Shown: positions 37,501 through 50,018 of the stretch, piece by piece
Layout: every line of letters starts with the position of its first letter
Numbering within the stretch: position 1 is the stretch's first letter
NCBI GenBank assembly: GCA_949130485.1
Contig: OX422197.1
Location: 8,549,712 to 8,613,711 of the forward strand
DNA: 64,000 bases
Direction of reading: 5' to 3'
DNA from: Agelas oroides
Taxonomy: Eukaryota > Porifera > Demospongiae > Agelasida > Agelasidae
Notes under the pieces: model-generated
The model's database searches: none
What the model saw: only the letters and a program-made list of their open reading frames with translations
What the model was told of the DNA's origin: nothing
Position numbers and translations under genes: made by a program

Positions 37501-40500
37501 TCTCCTCCCCTCCCCCTTCTCCTTCCCTCCCCCTCCTCCTTCCCTCCCCCTTCTCCTTCCCTCCCCCTCCTCCTTCCCTCTCCACTGTACATGTGTGTTG
37601 TCTTGCAGGAGAGCAGTGAGAAGGGCAGCTCGTGATGCTAAACCCAAGAAACCAAAGCACACGATGGTATGAGGGTAGCCTCCCACCTCTTCTGGCCTGG
37701 GAACAAGACTAGTGAAGAGGCGGCTAGAGTAGAGTGTCATCCTTTTTCTTTCCAGGCGACCACCACTCCGCTGGTTCGCAACATTTTTGAGCAGTTCTTC
37801 CTCAACCAGATCGATGGGAAGGCAACGTCCGCACCAAAGAGGAGGCGGTGTGGAGTGTGTGAGGTGTGTGGAGTGTGTGAGATGTGTGGAATGTGTGGGG
37901 TGTATGGAGTATGTGGAATGTGTGTGGAGTGTGTGGAATGTGTGGGGTGTATGGAGTGTGTGGAATGTGTGAGGTGTTTGGAGTGTGTGGAATGAGTGAG
38001 GGAGGAGGGTGTGTGTGAGGGCATCTGTGGTCTCTTCTCCAGGCTTGTCAGATGCCTGACTGTGGTAAATGTACCTTCTGTCGGGACATGATCAAGTTCG
38101 GGGGCTCGGGAAGGTCCAAGCAGGCTTGCGTCCACAGGAGGTATGTCAAGAGACAACGTCCACCACGTGTGTGTTGTACTCCACAGCAAACTACTTACTA
38201 ATGTGGCCTCTCCCCATATTCTCTCCCGCCTCCCCCACCTCCCTCAATCCTCAGGTGCCCCAACATGGCAGTGCAGGTGGCGGAGGAGTGTGAGGAGGAA
38301 GATGCTGATATGGCCGAGAATGATCCCGACCTCAAACCAGTGGTCAGTCCCGCCATGCTACATGTGCTGTGTGTCCAGTGGTTGTTGAAGGTGCTCTGTG
38401 TGTGTATTTGTGTGTTCTATAGAAGGTGAAGGAACAGTCCAAGAAAACTAAATCTGAGAAGAAAATCAAGGTGTGTGTATAACTGTCTTGTGCCCTTATA
38501 TGGTCGTTGAAGTTAGTTGCCATATTAGGTCATTGAAGGTAGTTGCCATATTAGGTCACTGAAGGTAGTTGCCATATTAGGTCACTGAAGGTAGTTGCCA
38601 TATTAGGTCACTGAAGGTAGTTGCCATATTAGGTCACTGAAGGTAGTTTCCATATTAGGTCATTGAAAGTAGTTGCCATATTAGGTCATTGAAGGTAGTT
38701 GCCATATTAGGTCATTGAAGGTAGTTGTGTGATGATGTGTTCAGGTGCAGGTGGAGTGGGTGGGGGAGCCGGGCAGGGTGGAGGGGAAGCGAAAGTTCTT
38801 CTCAAAGGTGCTCATCAACAAACAGCACAAGGTCAGTCTTACTGTGGTAGGAAGTCTCTTTCCCGGCCGTCACCCCAGTGGGTTTGAAGTGGGTCATCTC
38901 GCCTTGTCCAGGTGTGCGTAGGAGACACAGTGTCTGTCTGTCCGGATGCTCCCGATGAACCCCTGTACATAGCGCGAGTGTGCTATATGTGGGAGGAGGG
39001 AGGACGTAAGATGTTCCATGGACAGTGGTTCAGCCGAGGGTCTGAGACTGTTCTTGGGGAGGTGGGGGACCCATGTGAGCTGTATGCAGTAGACCAGTGT
39101 GATGACAACCCCCTCGGTGCTATCATGGACAAAGTCAAGGTACCTCATGGATGAGGAGGTTGAGGGTGGAGAGTATGTTTGTGTTGACAGAGGGAAAGAG
39201 GGGTGTGAGGTGTGTGTGTTTGTGTTGGCGGAGGGAAGGAGGGGTGTGAGGGGAGTGTGCTTGTGTTGGCGGAGGGAAGGAGGGGTGTGAGGGGTGTGTG
39301 TTTGAAAGGGAACAAGTGTGTGCTGTTATGATGGCTGTTTCCTGTTTAGGTGGAGTTTCTTCCTCCTCCTGCAAACTGGTCAATGCTTGGTGGAGTGGAG
39401 GAGGAGGAGCCCGAAGGAGAGGGGGAGGAAGGCGGGGAGGATGGGAGGACCTTCTTCTACCAAAAGTGGTGTGTTCATCTTTATCTTCCTGTATTGCTCA
39501 AGCATTACTAGCAGCTTGTGGTGCTTCTGATAAGAAGTAGCTTATGACTTGCTCTCCACCACCCCCACCTCACCAGGTATGATCCAGAGAAGGGGCGTTT
39601 TGAAGACCCGCCCGATTTCTCACTCCTTCCACCAGCACTGAGAGATGTGTCTTGCCCAGAATACTGCCATAGCTGCCAGCAGAAGAAGGCCATGGAACAG
39701 GTGAGGGTGTGTGACGGTCGTGTTCCCATGCAGGACCCTCCCCAGCTTTTGTATGCATGCCAAAGGGAGTTCATAGCTACTCTAGTTGGCACGAAGCAAG
39801 GGTGGGGGGTTCATGTGCTGTTGCTTGTACTGTTGCAGTCTCTGTTACCGGTGCATGAAGACGAACCAATCAGCCGGAGTGAGGACAGAGTGGAGTACAG
39901 GTGGGCCCCAGAATCCTGTCAGTTGGTTGCACACTCGTTGATCCTGTAACTTCCTCCCTCAGTTTGTTCTCCCTTGGCCACATGGAGTACCGAACTGGAG
40001 ACTGTGTGTACCTGCCTCCCGACACCTACCAGTTCCCTGTCAAGCCCCGCCCAATACCCAAGAAACACAGAAAAGAGGCGCCGGTGCGTGGGTGGTACCT
40101 GGACTACAATACTGCAAGTTTTGATGTGATTCCCCCCACACACTTGTCAGACTGATGTAGATGAAGAGAGGTACCCCGAGGCATACCGCAAGTCGGAGTA
40201 CGTGAAGGGGAGCAATCTGGACGTGCCAAAGCCATTCCAAATTGGTGCGTCACCCTCCCTCCCCCTTCTCTCTCTCTCCCTCTCCTCTCCCCCTCCTCTC
40301 TCCCCTCTCCTCTCTCTCCCCCTCCTCTCTCCCCTCTCCTCTCTCTCCCCCTCCTCTCTCTCCCCTTCATCTCTCCCCCCCTCATCTCTCTCCCCTTCCT
40401 CTCTCCCCCTCCTCTCTCTTCCCCTCCTAGCATTTTCTTCCCACCTCTTTCCCCTCATACTTACAATCATCCCATTCCTCCCCCCCCCCCTCCCCTCGTC

Positions 40501-43500
40501 TTCATCCTCTCAGGGAGGATTCTAGAGATTTTCATGTCTCGTCCCTCTGGCAAGCTGACGCTGGACCCTGAGCTACACATCAGAGTGAACATGTTCTACA
40601 GGTGAACCTAGCTTGTCTCTAACCCTCTCCCCCTCATACCCTCTCCCCCTCACACCCTCTTCCCCTCACACCTCCCCTCCTCACAGACCTGAGAATACTC
40701 ACAAAGGAGCGGCAGCTGCTCAACAAGCTGACCTCAACCTCCTCTACTGGAGTAGTGAAGGTGGGAGGGTGTGGGGGGGTGTGGGGGTATGTGTGTGATG
40801 TGTGAGGAGTGTGTGTGGGAGAGTGGGAGGAAACCTGTGCTTGCTTGCACTCCTCACAGAGGTGGTGGTGGAGGCGGTGGAGGTGTGTGGGAAATGTGAA
40901 GTGGTGTTTGAGGAGGATATTGATGGAGACAAGGACGACTGGTTCTCTGCTGCTCCCAATCGGTTCTATTTCTTTGAGGTACGTACTGCCATCTTGTGCG
41001 CTCTTGGCATGCACAATCTCCACCTCTCTATCCAGCCCCCCCTCACCCCATGGTGCGCCATCCTTTGTCCCCTGCAGGCATACAACAGCCACACCCGGCA
41101 GTTTGAAGACCCACCGTACCAAGCCAGGGGGACAACCAATAGAGGCAAGGTAAACAAGCGCAAGGCACTTAGCCAGTGACGTGCATTTTTGAGTGACTGC
41201 ATCTCTCTCTCCCTCACAGGGGAAGGGAAAAGGCAAAGGCAAAGGGAAGGGAAAGGGAAAGGGGAAGGGGACTGAGGAGGGTGCTGCGGCTGGTGGTGGT
41301 ACTGGAGAGGAGGAGGGGAGAGAGTCGTTCAGACCGCTGCGCTCCCTGGACGTATTTGCTGGGTGCGGAGGTCAGTGCTTCCCTGCTACTGTAATGTACC
41401 TCCCGCTACATGAGTATCACAGTGGGTAGCATCCGGTCACTTCCTTCCTTCCTTCCTCTCCAGGACTGTCAGAGGGGTTCCACCAATCTGGTGTGGCTGA
41501 GACAGTTTGGGCTGTAGAGAAAGAGGAGCCAGCTGCACAGGCGTTTCGCCTCAACAACCCCAAGTCGACGGTCTTCACTGATGACTGCAACACGTTGCTC
41601 AAGTTGGTCATGGAGGTGAGCAGACACAAAGCTACTCAGTCGATGTGACTCCCTTCAGCTTTGAATGGTGTCTCATCTTCCATAAATGGAAATAGAACTA
41701 CTTTAAGATCAGAAACTTTGTGAAGTGACAGAAAGCTTTTGATTTATGGTGGAACCTTTAAAAGCTTCGATCTTTGAGGTAGATCTTTCCAAGACTCTCC
41801 TTGACTGGTTGCTCATGACAGTGGCTCTGTGTGTTCCTCACAGGGTGCCTCCACCAATGATCGTCGGCAGCAGCTCCCTCGTAAGGGGGAAGTGGAGCTC
41901 CTGTGTGGCGGTCCTCCGTGCCAGGGGTTCTCGGGGATGAACCGTTTCAACTCACGCGAGTACTCACAGTTCAAGAACTCACTTGTGATCTCGTACCTCA
42001 GCTACTGCGACTACTACCGTCCTCGATTCTTCATCCTCGAAAATGTGCGTAACTTTGTCTCTTTCAAGAGAAGCATGGTGCTCAAACTGACACTGCGGTG
42101 CCTGATCAAGATGGGATACCAGGTGGGTGGGAGGGGGTGGTTGAGGGGTGGGGAGTGTTGTGTGTGGTAGTCATGAAAGAGTGCAGGCATGGAAGTGTTA
42201 TACATGACCTCTCTGTTGTGTAGTGTACATTTGGAGTGCTGCAGGCTGGGCAGTATGGAGTACCGCAGACCAGAAGAAGGTGTGTTTGTGTGTGTGTGCC
42301 TCTTGAGTTAATATTCAGTCGTGTAATGTGACCTATCTGTCTCCCCCTCAGGGCCATCATCATGGCTGCAGCCCCGGGTGAGAAGCTACCAGACTACCCG
42401 GAGCCAACACACTGCTTCAGCCCTCGGGCCGTGCAGCTTGCAGTCGTGGTGGATGAGCGAAAGGTCAGGCAGTGGAAGGGGAGGGAGGGAGGAGGGAGGG
42501 GGAGGTGGGAAGGGAGGGAAGGAGGAGGGGAGGGAGGGAGGGAGAGGGGAATGAGGGGCAGTAAGTAACGGTATGACTCTTCTTGTCTTTCCAGTTTGTC
42601 TCAAACGTGACTCGCCAGTCCTCAGCCCCACTGCGGACCATCACGGTACAAGACGCAATGTCAGATCTGCCAGACATCAAGAACGGAGCCTCTGCCCGCG
42701 AGATTAGCTATGGTGGAGAGCCGCGATCACACTTCCAGAAACTAGTGAGAGTTATATGGACGGTCTGACCAGAGCGTTCTTAAATTCAAATATGCTCATG
42801 GGTGATGAACTTAAGTGGCTCCTCAAAGAAGGGGGGGTGGGTGTATTGTCACGAGTTGTGATATTTCTCTCAAAAATATGCTGGGCCTATTTTCGAGATT
42901 ACGGTTATTAACACAAATGCTATCCAGGGTTAGGGTAACATAGGTACTCCTCTCTCCCTCTCCTGCCACACACGTGAAGATTCGAGGCAAGCAACTCCAG
43001 CCAATCCTCTATGACCACATCTGCAAGGAGATGAACCCTCTGGTGGCAGCTCGCATGAGGCACATCCCAGTGGCCCCAGGCGCAGACTGGAGAGACCTGC
43101 CAAACATTGAGACACGGCTCTCTGATGGAACATTCGCCAAGAAACTGTAAGTGAGTGCCACTTTGTGGAGGACAAGAGTTGAACTGTGTCAACATGTGTT
43201 CTTCAGGAGGTATACTCACCAAGACAAGAGGAATGGGCGGGCCAGCAATGGGACACTACGGGGAGTATGCTCATGTGCAGAGGGTCGACCGTGTGACCCT
43301 ACAGACAAACAGTTTGGTACACTCATCCCATGGTGTCTGCCTCATACCGGCAATCGGCACAACCACTGGGCCGGGCTATATGGCCGGCTGGCTTGGGAGG
43401 GGTTCTTTAGTACGACAGTCACCAACCCGGAGCCCATGGGCAAACAGGTACACACTATGTTCACTGCATGGAGTTGAGGGTGGCTATAACAGCGGGGGGG

Positions 43501-43878
43501 CATACCCCCAACACCCACGTACAGGGCCGTGTGTTGCATCCTGAGCAGCACCGTGTAGTGAGTGTGAAGGAGTGTGCACGCTCACAAGGATTCCCAGATA
43601 CCTTCCGGTTCTTTGGAAACATCCTTGACAAGCACAGACAGGTATGTGGTCTCTTTCTTGGAGAGAGTGTTGGGTGGGTGGGAGATTGGAGGTAGCTGTG
43701 CTGTGACATGACAGCCACTGGTGCGATCTTCCCCAAGATTTCTCACTGTCAGAAGAGAGGACACTAACATTTCATGCCTCCCCTGCAGGTGGGTAATGCA
43801 GTGCCTCCTCCCATGGCCAAAGCAATTGGTCAAGAGATCAAGAAATGTGTTCAAGAGAAGGCCAAGGTTGAGAACTGA
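34521..43878 (+). CDS. DNMT1: DNMT1 maintenance DNA (cytosine-5) methyltransferase
   Basis: Thirty-seven exons with matching phases give 1411 aa. It copies CpG methylation to the daughter strand after replication. N terminus: basic [17 protein letters not shown], then a PIP-box-like [10 protein letters not shown] for PCNA. RFTS domain (exons 35368-36897): [57 protein letters not shown] zinc finger (37830-38275): [37 protein letters not shown]1 (38912-39139) and BAH2 (39963-40978) follow. A (KG)9 linker starts at 41144. The catalytic domain has [11 protein letters not shown], the [12 protein letters not shown] loop with the nucleophilic Cys (about 41919), [18 protein letters not shown], and C-terminal motifs through [13 protein letters not shown]. 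Last exon 43789-43878. ATG 34521 is the first in the first recognisable exon. No DMAP1-binding domain is seen upstream; a further 5' exon is possible. Confidence 0.97.
34987..35098. repeat. (TCC)n/(CCA)n tract in a DNMT1 intron
   Basis: TCC triplets followed by CCA triplets immediately before the acceptor CTTAG of the exon at 35106. Confidence 0.95.
37186..37583. repeat. CCCTTCTCCTCC pyrimidine tract in a DNMT1 intron
   Basis: About 400 bp of CCCTCCCCCTTCTCCTC-type repeats on the sense strand, ending about 25 bp before the acceptor at 37608. Confidence 0.95.
37846..38010. repeat. TGTGGAGTGTGTGAG repeat spanning the CXXC exon donor of DNMT1
   Basis: The end of the exon (TGTGGAGTGTGTGAG, coding CGVCE) is the first unit of a TGTGTGGAGTGTGTG(A/G) array that continues about 150 bp into the intron. 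In frame it would read as a Cys-Gly-Val-Cys ladder before a stop. Confidence 0.85.
38508..38728. repeat. 26-bp tandem repeat, about eight copies, DNMT1 intron
   Basis: Unit GGTCATTGAAGGTAGTTGCC plus ATATTA, with CATTG/CACTG variants. Confidence 0.95.
40250..40503. repeat. CTCTCCCCCTCCTCTCT tract in a DNMT1 intron
   Basis: About 250 bp of pyrimidine repeats ahead of the acceptor CTCTCAG at 40513. Confidence 0.95.
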
Positions 43879-44111
43879 ACTGTGTATATTATACTGTATG
43901 ATAATGATTGTTGTATGATGTAATCTTAATGTCAACAAGTACGTATGTACTCGAGTCAAACAATTGATGAAACAACACAAAAATCATACATCAGAAACAT
44001 TGAAACTTGTTAGACACAGGCGCTATGCACAATATATATATTGAGGGTTGTGTGGTTATGCCACAGTACAACACAAACTGTTCTACACACTTTCAAAGCA
44101 GGAGGTCTAGT

Positions 44112-47100
44112 CTAAGCGGTCATCTCCAGCACCTATAGAGTAGAGAGAAGTGTTTGTGGACTGGCAACCAAACAGAGCATGGCATGACTTTACCTTGATG
44201 TGCCCCTGGCTGTTAGCGGCAAGAATGGTCCTTGTGTTCTGTGGAGAAGACAATACGTACCATGACAAGGAGTGTGCACGAGAGGGGTGCGTGTGAGCAT
44301 ACCTTCCTCCAGCAGACACTGCTGACAAACTCGGCTAGGTCTGGCTGCTGTGAGTCTGCAGCACCACTGCTGGTGCCAGGGTCAGGCTGTGTGTATGCAT
44401 TGAACGATATGCTTATTAAGTCACTTAATAGTGTTTTAATGCTCAACATTGCAGTATTCTCAAGCCTAGCATGTACAAAGGTAGCGCTCTGAGAGACTCA
44501 CCAGAATGCTCCTGGAGACATTGAACTTGTAGCTGAGCATCGGGTCGGACACCTGCTTGCTGAAGACGTAAAGGCTGTTATTTTCACTTCCTGTGAGTTA
44601 ACAACAGTCAGTAACTAAACACCAAATTCCTTTATAGACAGTCGGTAGACTCTCTGATATATCAGGGGGATGTCCCTCCACTTACCACATGCAATGAAGT
44701 TCCTGTTGACGGTCAGTCCCACAAAGTTCTTCTCGTTCACATGTCCTTTGTATGTCCGCACACACTGCCCTGACTCCACGTTCCACAGCTTCAACTCACT
44801 GTCCGTAGAGCTACAGATCATGAGGGACTAGAGTTAGCCTTACTACCAGACACTCCCCCAGCCTCAGCATGTGCACAGAAGAAATTTTCTATCAGTATTC
44901 AAGTAGTGTTGCGTGTGGTACTTACGCCGAGACAATCTCATTCGGGCTGATGAATTGGACGTAGGAGACAGCTTTGCGGTGTCCCTTCAGCAGGTGCAGC
45001 GGCTCCTTAGTGTTGCGCAGATCCACATAGTGGATAGCATGGTCTGTGGGGACAGCAAGTTAGTATCCAGCAGTTAAAGTACTGCATCTTCTTGACTACT
45101 GTGAGTGAGGGGATACCTGCAGAGCCATAGGCCATGTGATACTGGTTTGCTGGGCGGAATCGTACACAGCAAACATTGGCCTTGGTACCCATGGAGAAGA
45201 TGCTGTGTGGACGGTTTGCACACCAGAGCTTCACTGTGCAATAGGGGACAAGGGAAGGAGGGAGAGAGGTAGGGAGGGAAGGAGGAGGGAGGGAATGAGA
45301 GGGTAGCAATGCAATGAGGGATATTGCACACCAACCTGTGCAGTCATCGGAGCCCGAGGCGAAGAGATTGGGTTCACAAAGGTTGTACACGACGGACCAT
45401 ACCCGCTTGTTGTGCTCCTGAGATGTGCAATGCCGGTAGTTAAAAACTACTGTATGTTGTGTGCCAGCCTGTCTGGCTCCTAGACATGACAACAATACCT
45501 GGTGTGTGACGACTCGCTTGCCACTCCCAGTGTCCCACACGCACACACACCCGTCGTAGTCACTGGAGGCCAGTGTGGACTTGTGGTAGGGATTGTAGCA
45601 CACCGAACTATAGTGGGGAGGGCAGTAGGTCAGTACTAGAGCATTAGTGTGTATTGGGCTGTGGGTGTACCTTAGCTTGGCGCTGCAGACCATCTCCTGC
45701 ACAGGAAAGTGGTTGTGGAACCCGGTGTTGTTGATCACATTGTAGTAGTCAAACACCTGTGGAGGTGGGGGTTGGGGGGAAGAGGGGGAAGAGGGGGAAG
45801 AGGAGGAGGAGGAGGAGGAGGAGGAGGAGGAGGGAGGAGGAGGGAGGAGGAGGAGGAGGAGGAGGAGGAGGAGGGAGGAGGAGCACCCTTCAATTTATGC
45901 TGGTAGGCATTAATTAGAATGCATACAAACGATGCATGGTGGGTGATCATCAACCTCCATGTACATGTACACAGCTGCCACAGTGATACAGACCTTGATC
46001 TTTTTGGTGACTCCGGCTACAGCAAAGTACTCAGCGTCCTTATCAAACTCGATACTGGACACGATATTGCAGCCTCCGACTTGGTCCCCATAGCTCAGAG
46101 ACGAGACCTCACGAAATGCACAAAATTTTGTGAAATTCTTGAGGCCACCTGCAAACTCCTGCAGTTGGTCTGTACCGTCTGGAGCCGCCTCGTCTGTACG
46201 CGAAGAGAAAAACATAACTGTTTACTGGGATGGTACGCAGTTTCCCCCAAGCTACCTCAAAATGAGCGTTTACTATGAGCTCATATTGGCAGGTATCTCT
46301 CACCTTTGTGGGCTGGTATTTTGGCGGTGAAGTAGTCTTCCAGAAGCTCCTCAAAGTTGGAGTGCACACGAACCTTTCTGCTGGCTAGTCTCTCTTCACC
46401 TCTGGGCCCCTTGGAGGTTTCTACAGTCTTGACACTGGGGGAGTCTGCACTGGTGCCGGCCTGGCTGCTAGCAGTCGTGGTGGTGCCAGCCTGGCTGCTA
46501 GCAGTCGTGGTCGTGGCACTAGTAGAGGGCTGCTCTTCAGGAGGGGGGGAGACAGTAGGGACAATTGCTTGCTGTTCCTGGGCGCTGGTGGAAGAGGAGG
46601 ACAAAGAGGAGGAGGAAGAGGGGGAGGAGGGGGGATCGGTTAACGGCCGAGCCGCCTTCTGCGCATTTTCAAGTGGTATCAGTTGGTTCTCTACGATGGT
46701 GATGTCCTTGTCAATGGTAGCCAGTTGTTTCTGCACCTCCTCAAGCTCCTGCAGAACAAGGCACAGTCAAGACACCTGGCTATCATGAGAGACAAACAAT
46801 GGAGCCGACCTTCTTCTTGCGTCGTCTGCCTTCTGTTAGGAAATCCAGCAGGACAACATTATCAATGTACTCTTCTTCCTGGGAAGGGAGGGGGAGGAGG
46901 GAGAGGGAGGATGTGAGAGGAGGGAGAGAGGGAGGGAGGGAGGAGAGGGGGAGGGAGAAAGAGGAAGGAGAGTTCAGGGGATGTAGACAGGCAACAGAAA
47001 GTGGTGAGCCACAAAGTTCAGCCCACGTTAGACACTCCTCCTGGTGGACGTCTCGCAGTTCCATGGCTTGTGGTGCTCACACTATTCCAGGTATAAAATC

Positions 47101-49685
47101 CCACAGCGTCCCAGCGCAGTCACACTGTGGGGCAAGGCCCAAGCGTTGGCCTATGATGTGGTCTGGTTACATCTGGCCTACTCCACAGTGCGACTGGCTC
47201 AGCTAAGGGAGGACAGCAGGGACCCAGTCTCCCAAGCTTCCCAGCACAATTGTCTAGTGGACAATCAGGCTCAACTAGGGGGAAAGGGATGAGGACTTCC
47301 ATCTCAAATTCTGTGGGAATGTGTGGTGTGATTCACACACAGCACATTAGCAGCGTGAACATACACGAGAGTATGCAGACCACATTCAGTGCAGGTGATG
47401 CTCGTACCTCCCACATAAGAATAGCAATTGTGAGCTGGCCATGCTGTCCTCTGTGCATTAGTATACCTGTTCATGTTGCTGCATTCTCCGTTGCATAGCA
47501 GCAAACAGCTGCGGAAAGTCTGGATAGGTGAGGGGGGGAGGGAGGAAGAAGAGAGGGATGGGTTAGGGGAGGAAGAAGTGAGGGGAGGGATGAAGGCATG
47601 GGTGAGGGAGAGATGCAAGAATGGAGAGGAGGGAGAGAGGAAGGGGAAAATGCATCCTCTGATGGTAGGTGTCCCATACCTTGGTCACTGACTTGTTCCG
47701 TCAGTCTGATAACCTCCTCCACTTGGGGAGCAACCTTGAAAAGGACAAGGGAAGGGCAAAATAACCACAGCAGTGGTAACGCATCAAAACTAAAATGATC
47801 TACTTACAAGAAAAGTACCTGGACACTGATGTGCACACACTCTTACCTGCTCAACTGATCTCTCGGCCCGAGCCTGCATCCGATACTTTGCCACGACGTC
47901 ATTCACTAAAGGAGGAAGCACCACAGTGTCTCATAACTACCAAGGCTAGCTCACCAGACACGGTAGTGTGTACTCACATGAGAAGTTTGGATGGATGGGG
48001 TTTTGTAAGGGCAGGCCTGATTTACAGACCGGGCACTGCGGGGACTGTGCCAGTGTCTGTGTGATACATTTGAAGCTAGTGGGTGGAGGGGGAGAGAGAG
48101 GAGGGGAGAGAGAGGAGGGGGAGAGAGAGGAGGGGGGAGAGAGGAGGGGGAGAGAGAGGAGGGGGGAGAGAGTGGAGGGGGGAGAGAGAGGAGGGGGAGA
48201 GAGGAGGGGGGAGAGAAGAGGGGGGGAGAGAGGAGGGGGAGAGAGAGGAGGGGGAGAGAGGAGAGAAGAAAGAGGAGAGAAAGGAGGGGGAGACAGAGGA
48301 GGGGGAGACAGAGGAGGGGGAGAGAGGCGGGAGAGACAGAGGAGGGGAGAGAGAGGAAGGGGAGAGAGAGGCGGGAGAGAGAGGAGGGGAGAGAGAGGAG
48401 GGGGAGAGAGAGGCGGGAGAGAGAGGAGGGGGAGAGAGAGGAGGGGGAGAGAGAGGAGGTGAGAGAGAGGAGGGGGAGAGAGAGGAGGTGAGAGAGAGGA
48501 GGGGGAGAGAGAGGTGGGAGAGAGAGGAGGGGAGAGAGAGGAGGGGGAGAGAGAGGCGGGAGAGAGAGGAGGGGGAGAGAGAGGAGGGGGAGAGAGAGGA
48601 GGGGGAGAGAGAGGAGGGGAACAGGCAATGACTACTGAGAACAGGTTTGAGAGGCTCCTTTGGCCTTCCCTCACACTGGGATCTTGGCTAAAGGCTTTTT
48701 AGGGAAGGTGGAGAGGAGAAGGGAGGGATGGCCAGACACATGTGGCCTACTCACCAGAAGCTGTGTCCACACAGGGTAACGTAGCACTCGTCCCATATCT
48801 CAAAGCAAATAGGGCTACAGTGAATACACACAAATACACATTATGAATACCAGCTACATCATGAATACACGTGTTGTGTAATCACAAGTGAAGGCAGGAT
48901 TGAACTCGCTTTACTACAGCACAACAGTTACAATAGTCTATCAGGCAAGACTATTTCTCACCCACCTCTAGACAGACTAGGAGTGATGGCTACACAGCAC
49001 CAAATTGAGTTATCTCTGCACTTCTATAACTTCAGATGCACAAGTGGAATGTGTGGATGCAGAATGTAAGACCTTTTAATTACATCCTTCGCACTTACAT
49101 AATGATTATTCACGACAATTCCCGGGGATCCCGCGTCCCACGCAAAACAAAGCTTTTTGTGCTGTAGGCCTGCCAGCTGTCTCGCTGCTACTATTATCAG
49201 TCTCCATCTCGTAGCCAACACCAGTTGCCATTCTCTCTTTGCTAGTGCTAGCACGCTCTGGCTAGTGAAATCTCTCTCCAATCATGCCACGTGAGCATGC
49301 ATAGTGCTAGCACGCTCTGGCTAGTGAAATCTCTCTCCAATCATGCCACGTGAGCATGCATAGTGCTAGCACGCTCTGGCTAGTGAAATCTCTCTCCAAT
49401 CATGCCACGTGAGCATGCATAGTGCTAGCGCATGCAACGTTCAACCATTACGTAAGTGAGGAAGTACTAGGAATGAGATCTTAATAATTAGCAAAGCTCA
49501 AGGCTGTCCGACCTCCTCTGGCGTGGAGCCACCTCAAACCACTAACATGACACACAAAGAAGGGTGTGCACTTACCAAATAAGGTCATTGTGCTGGATCT
49601 TTGGTGGTGGTTCTTCGTCACTCGGTCCCTGGAAGGAGACGGAACGCTTCCTCTTCCGGCTCCTCTCGCTGCTATTGCTGGCCAT
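44112..49685 (-). CDS. COP1: COP1 (RFWD2) RING/WD40 E3 ubiquitin ligase
   Basis: COP1 pairs with DET1-DDB1-CUL4 to ubiquitinate transcription factors such as c-Jun and ETS proteins (family knowledge). Exon 1 (49576-49685) gives [18 protein letters not shown]... ending in LIC; exon 2 (48755-48814) [19 protein letters not shown]; exon 3 (47978-48075) [20 protein letters not shown], together a C3HC4 RING. Next come a coiled coil ([20 protein letters not shown]), a Ser/Thr/Pro-rich linker (46281-46740) and a WD40 propeller from 46210 down to the stop. Diagnostic blades: [111 protein letters not shown] and C-terminal [17 protein letters not shown]. Matches animal COP1 blade by blade. Short exons make some joins approximate. 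Convergent with DNMT1 (233 bp apart), head to head with POLH. Confidence 0.95.
45778..45884. repeat. (GGA)n tract in a COP1 intron
   Basis: GGA triplets on the plus strand, i.e. TCC on the transcript. Confidence 0.95.
48080..48620. repeat. GGGGAGAGAGAG tract in a COP1 intron
   Basis: About 540 bp of GGAGGGGGAGAGAGA repeats with occasional GGCGGGAGAG units, between the two RING exons. On the transcript it is a pyrimidine tract ending just before the acceptor at 48076. Confidence 0.95.
49238..49428. repeat. About 61-bp tandem repeat, three copies, COP1 intron 1
   Basis: Unit TGCTAGCACGCTCTGGCTAG, TGAAATCTCTCTCCAATCAT, GCCACGTGAGCATGCATAG. Each copy carries a CACGTG E-box. Located within about 450 bp of the COP1/POLH promoter. 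Confidence 0.95.
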
Positions 49686-50018
49686 CTCATAAGACAACGC
49701 CTCAACCTGCAGGCATACCCAAAGCTTAGCCAGTGGAGTATGGTGGGTTAACGGTAAGTATACCTCTCCTTGACAGTAAGCTGCATGCCTCCCCCTCGCT
49801 TTATAACTTATGTCCCTCGCTTAGCCTTAGCCTTGGTACATGTAATAATACGCACTGATAACACACAATGCACTCACCAGTCCGGCAATAAAGAGGAGAT
49901 GGAATAAGTACTCGACAAGCTTGACACAGTCAGCAACACCGAGCGTGCACAAACACGCACGGACTGTGTCTCATTCCACTGTTACCGACATGGGAACGAG
50001 ACCTACCACATCACACTG
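49686..50018. promoter_or_regulatory. 333-bp divergent promoter region of COP1 and POLH
   Basis: Interval between outward start codons. I see no strong TATA box or the CACGTG/TTCCGGAA motifs of the other pairs. It contains an imperfect repeat of TCACTG/CACTGTTACC-type sequence near 49975. Promoter role is inferred from orientation only. Confidence 0.55.

Noticed and set aside
37127..37740. Long frames of Pro/Ser/Leu or Gly/Glu/Arg
   Set aside because: Intronic CCCTTCTCC repeat of DNMT1.
47946..48702. Long frames rich in Leu/Ser/Pro or Glu/Arg/Gly
   Set aside because: Intronic repeat of COP1.
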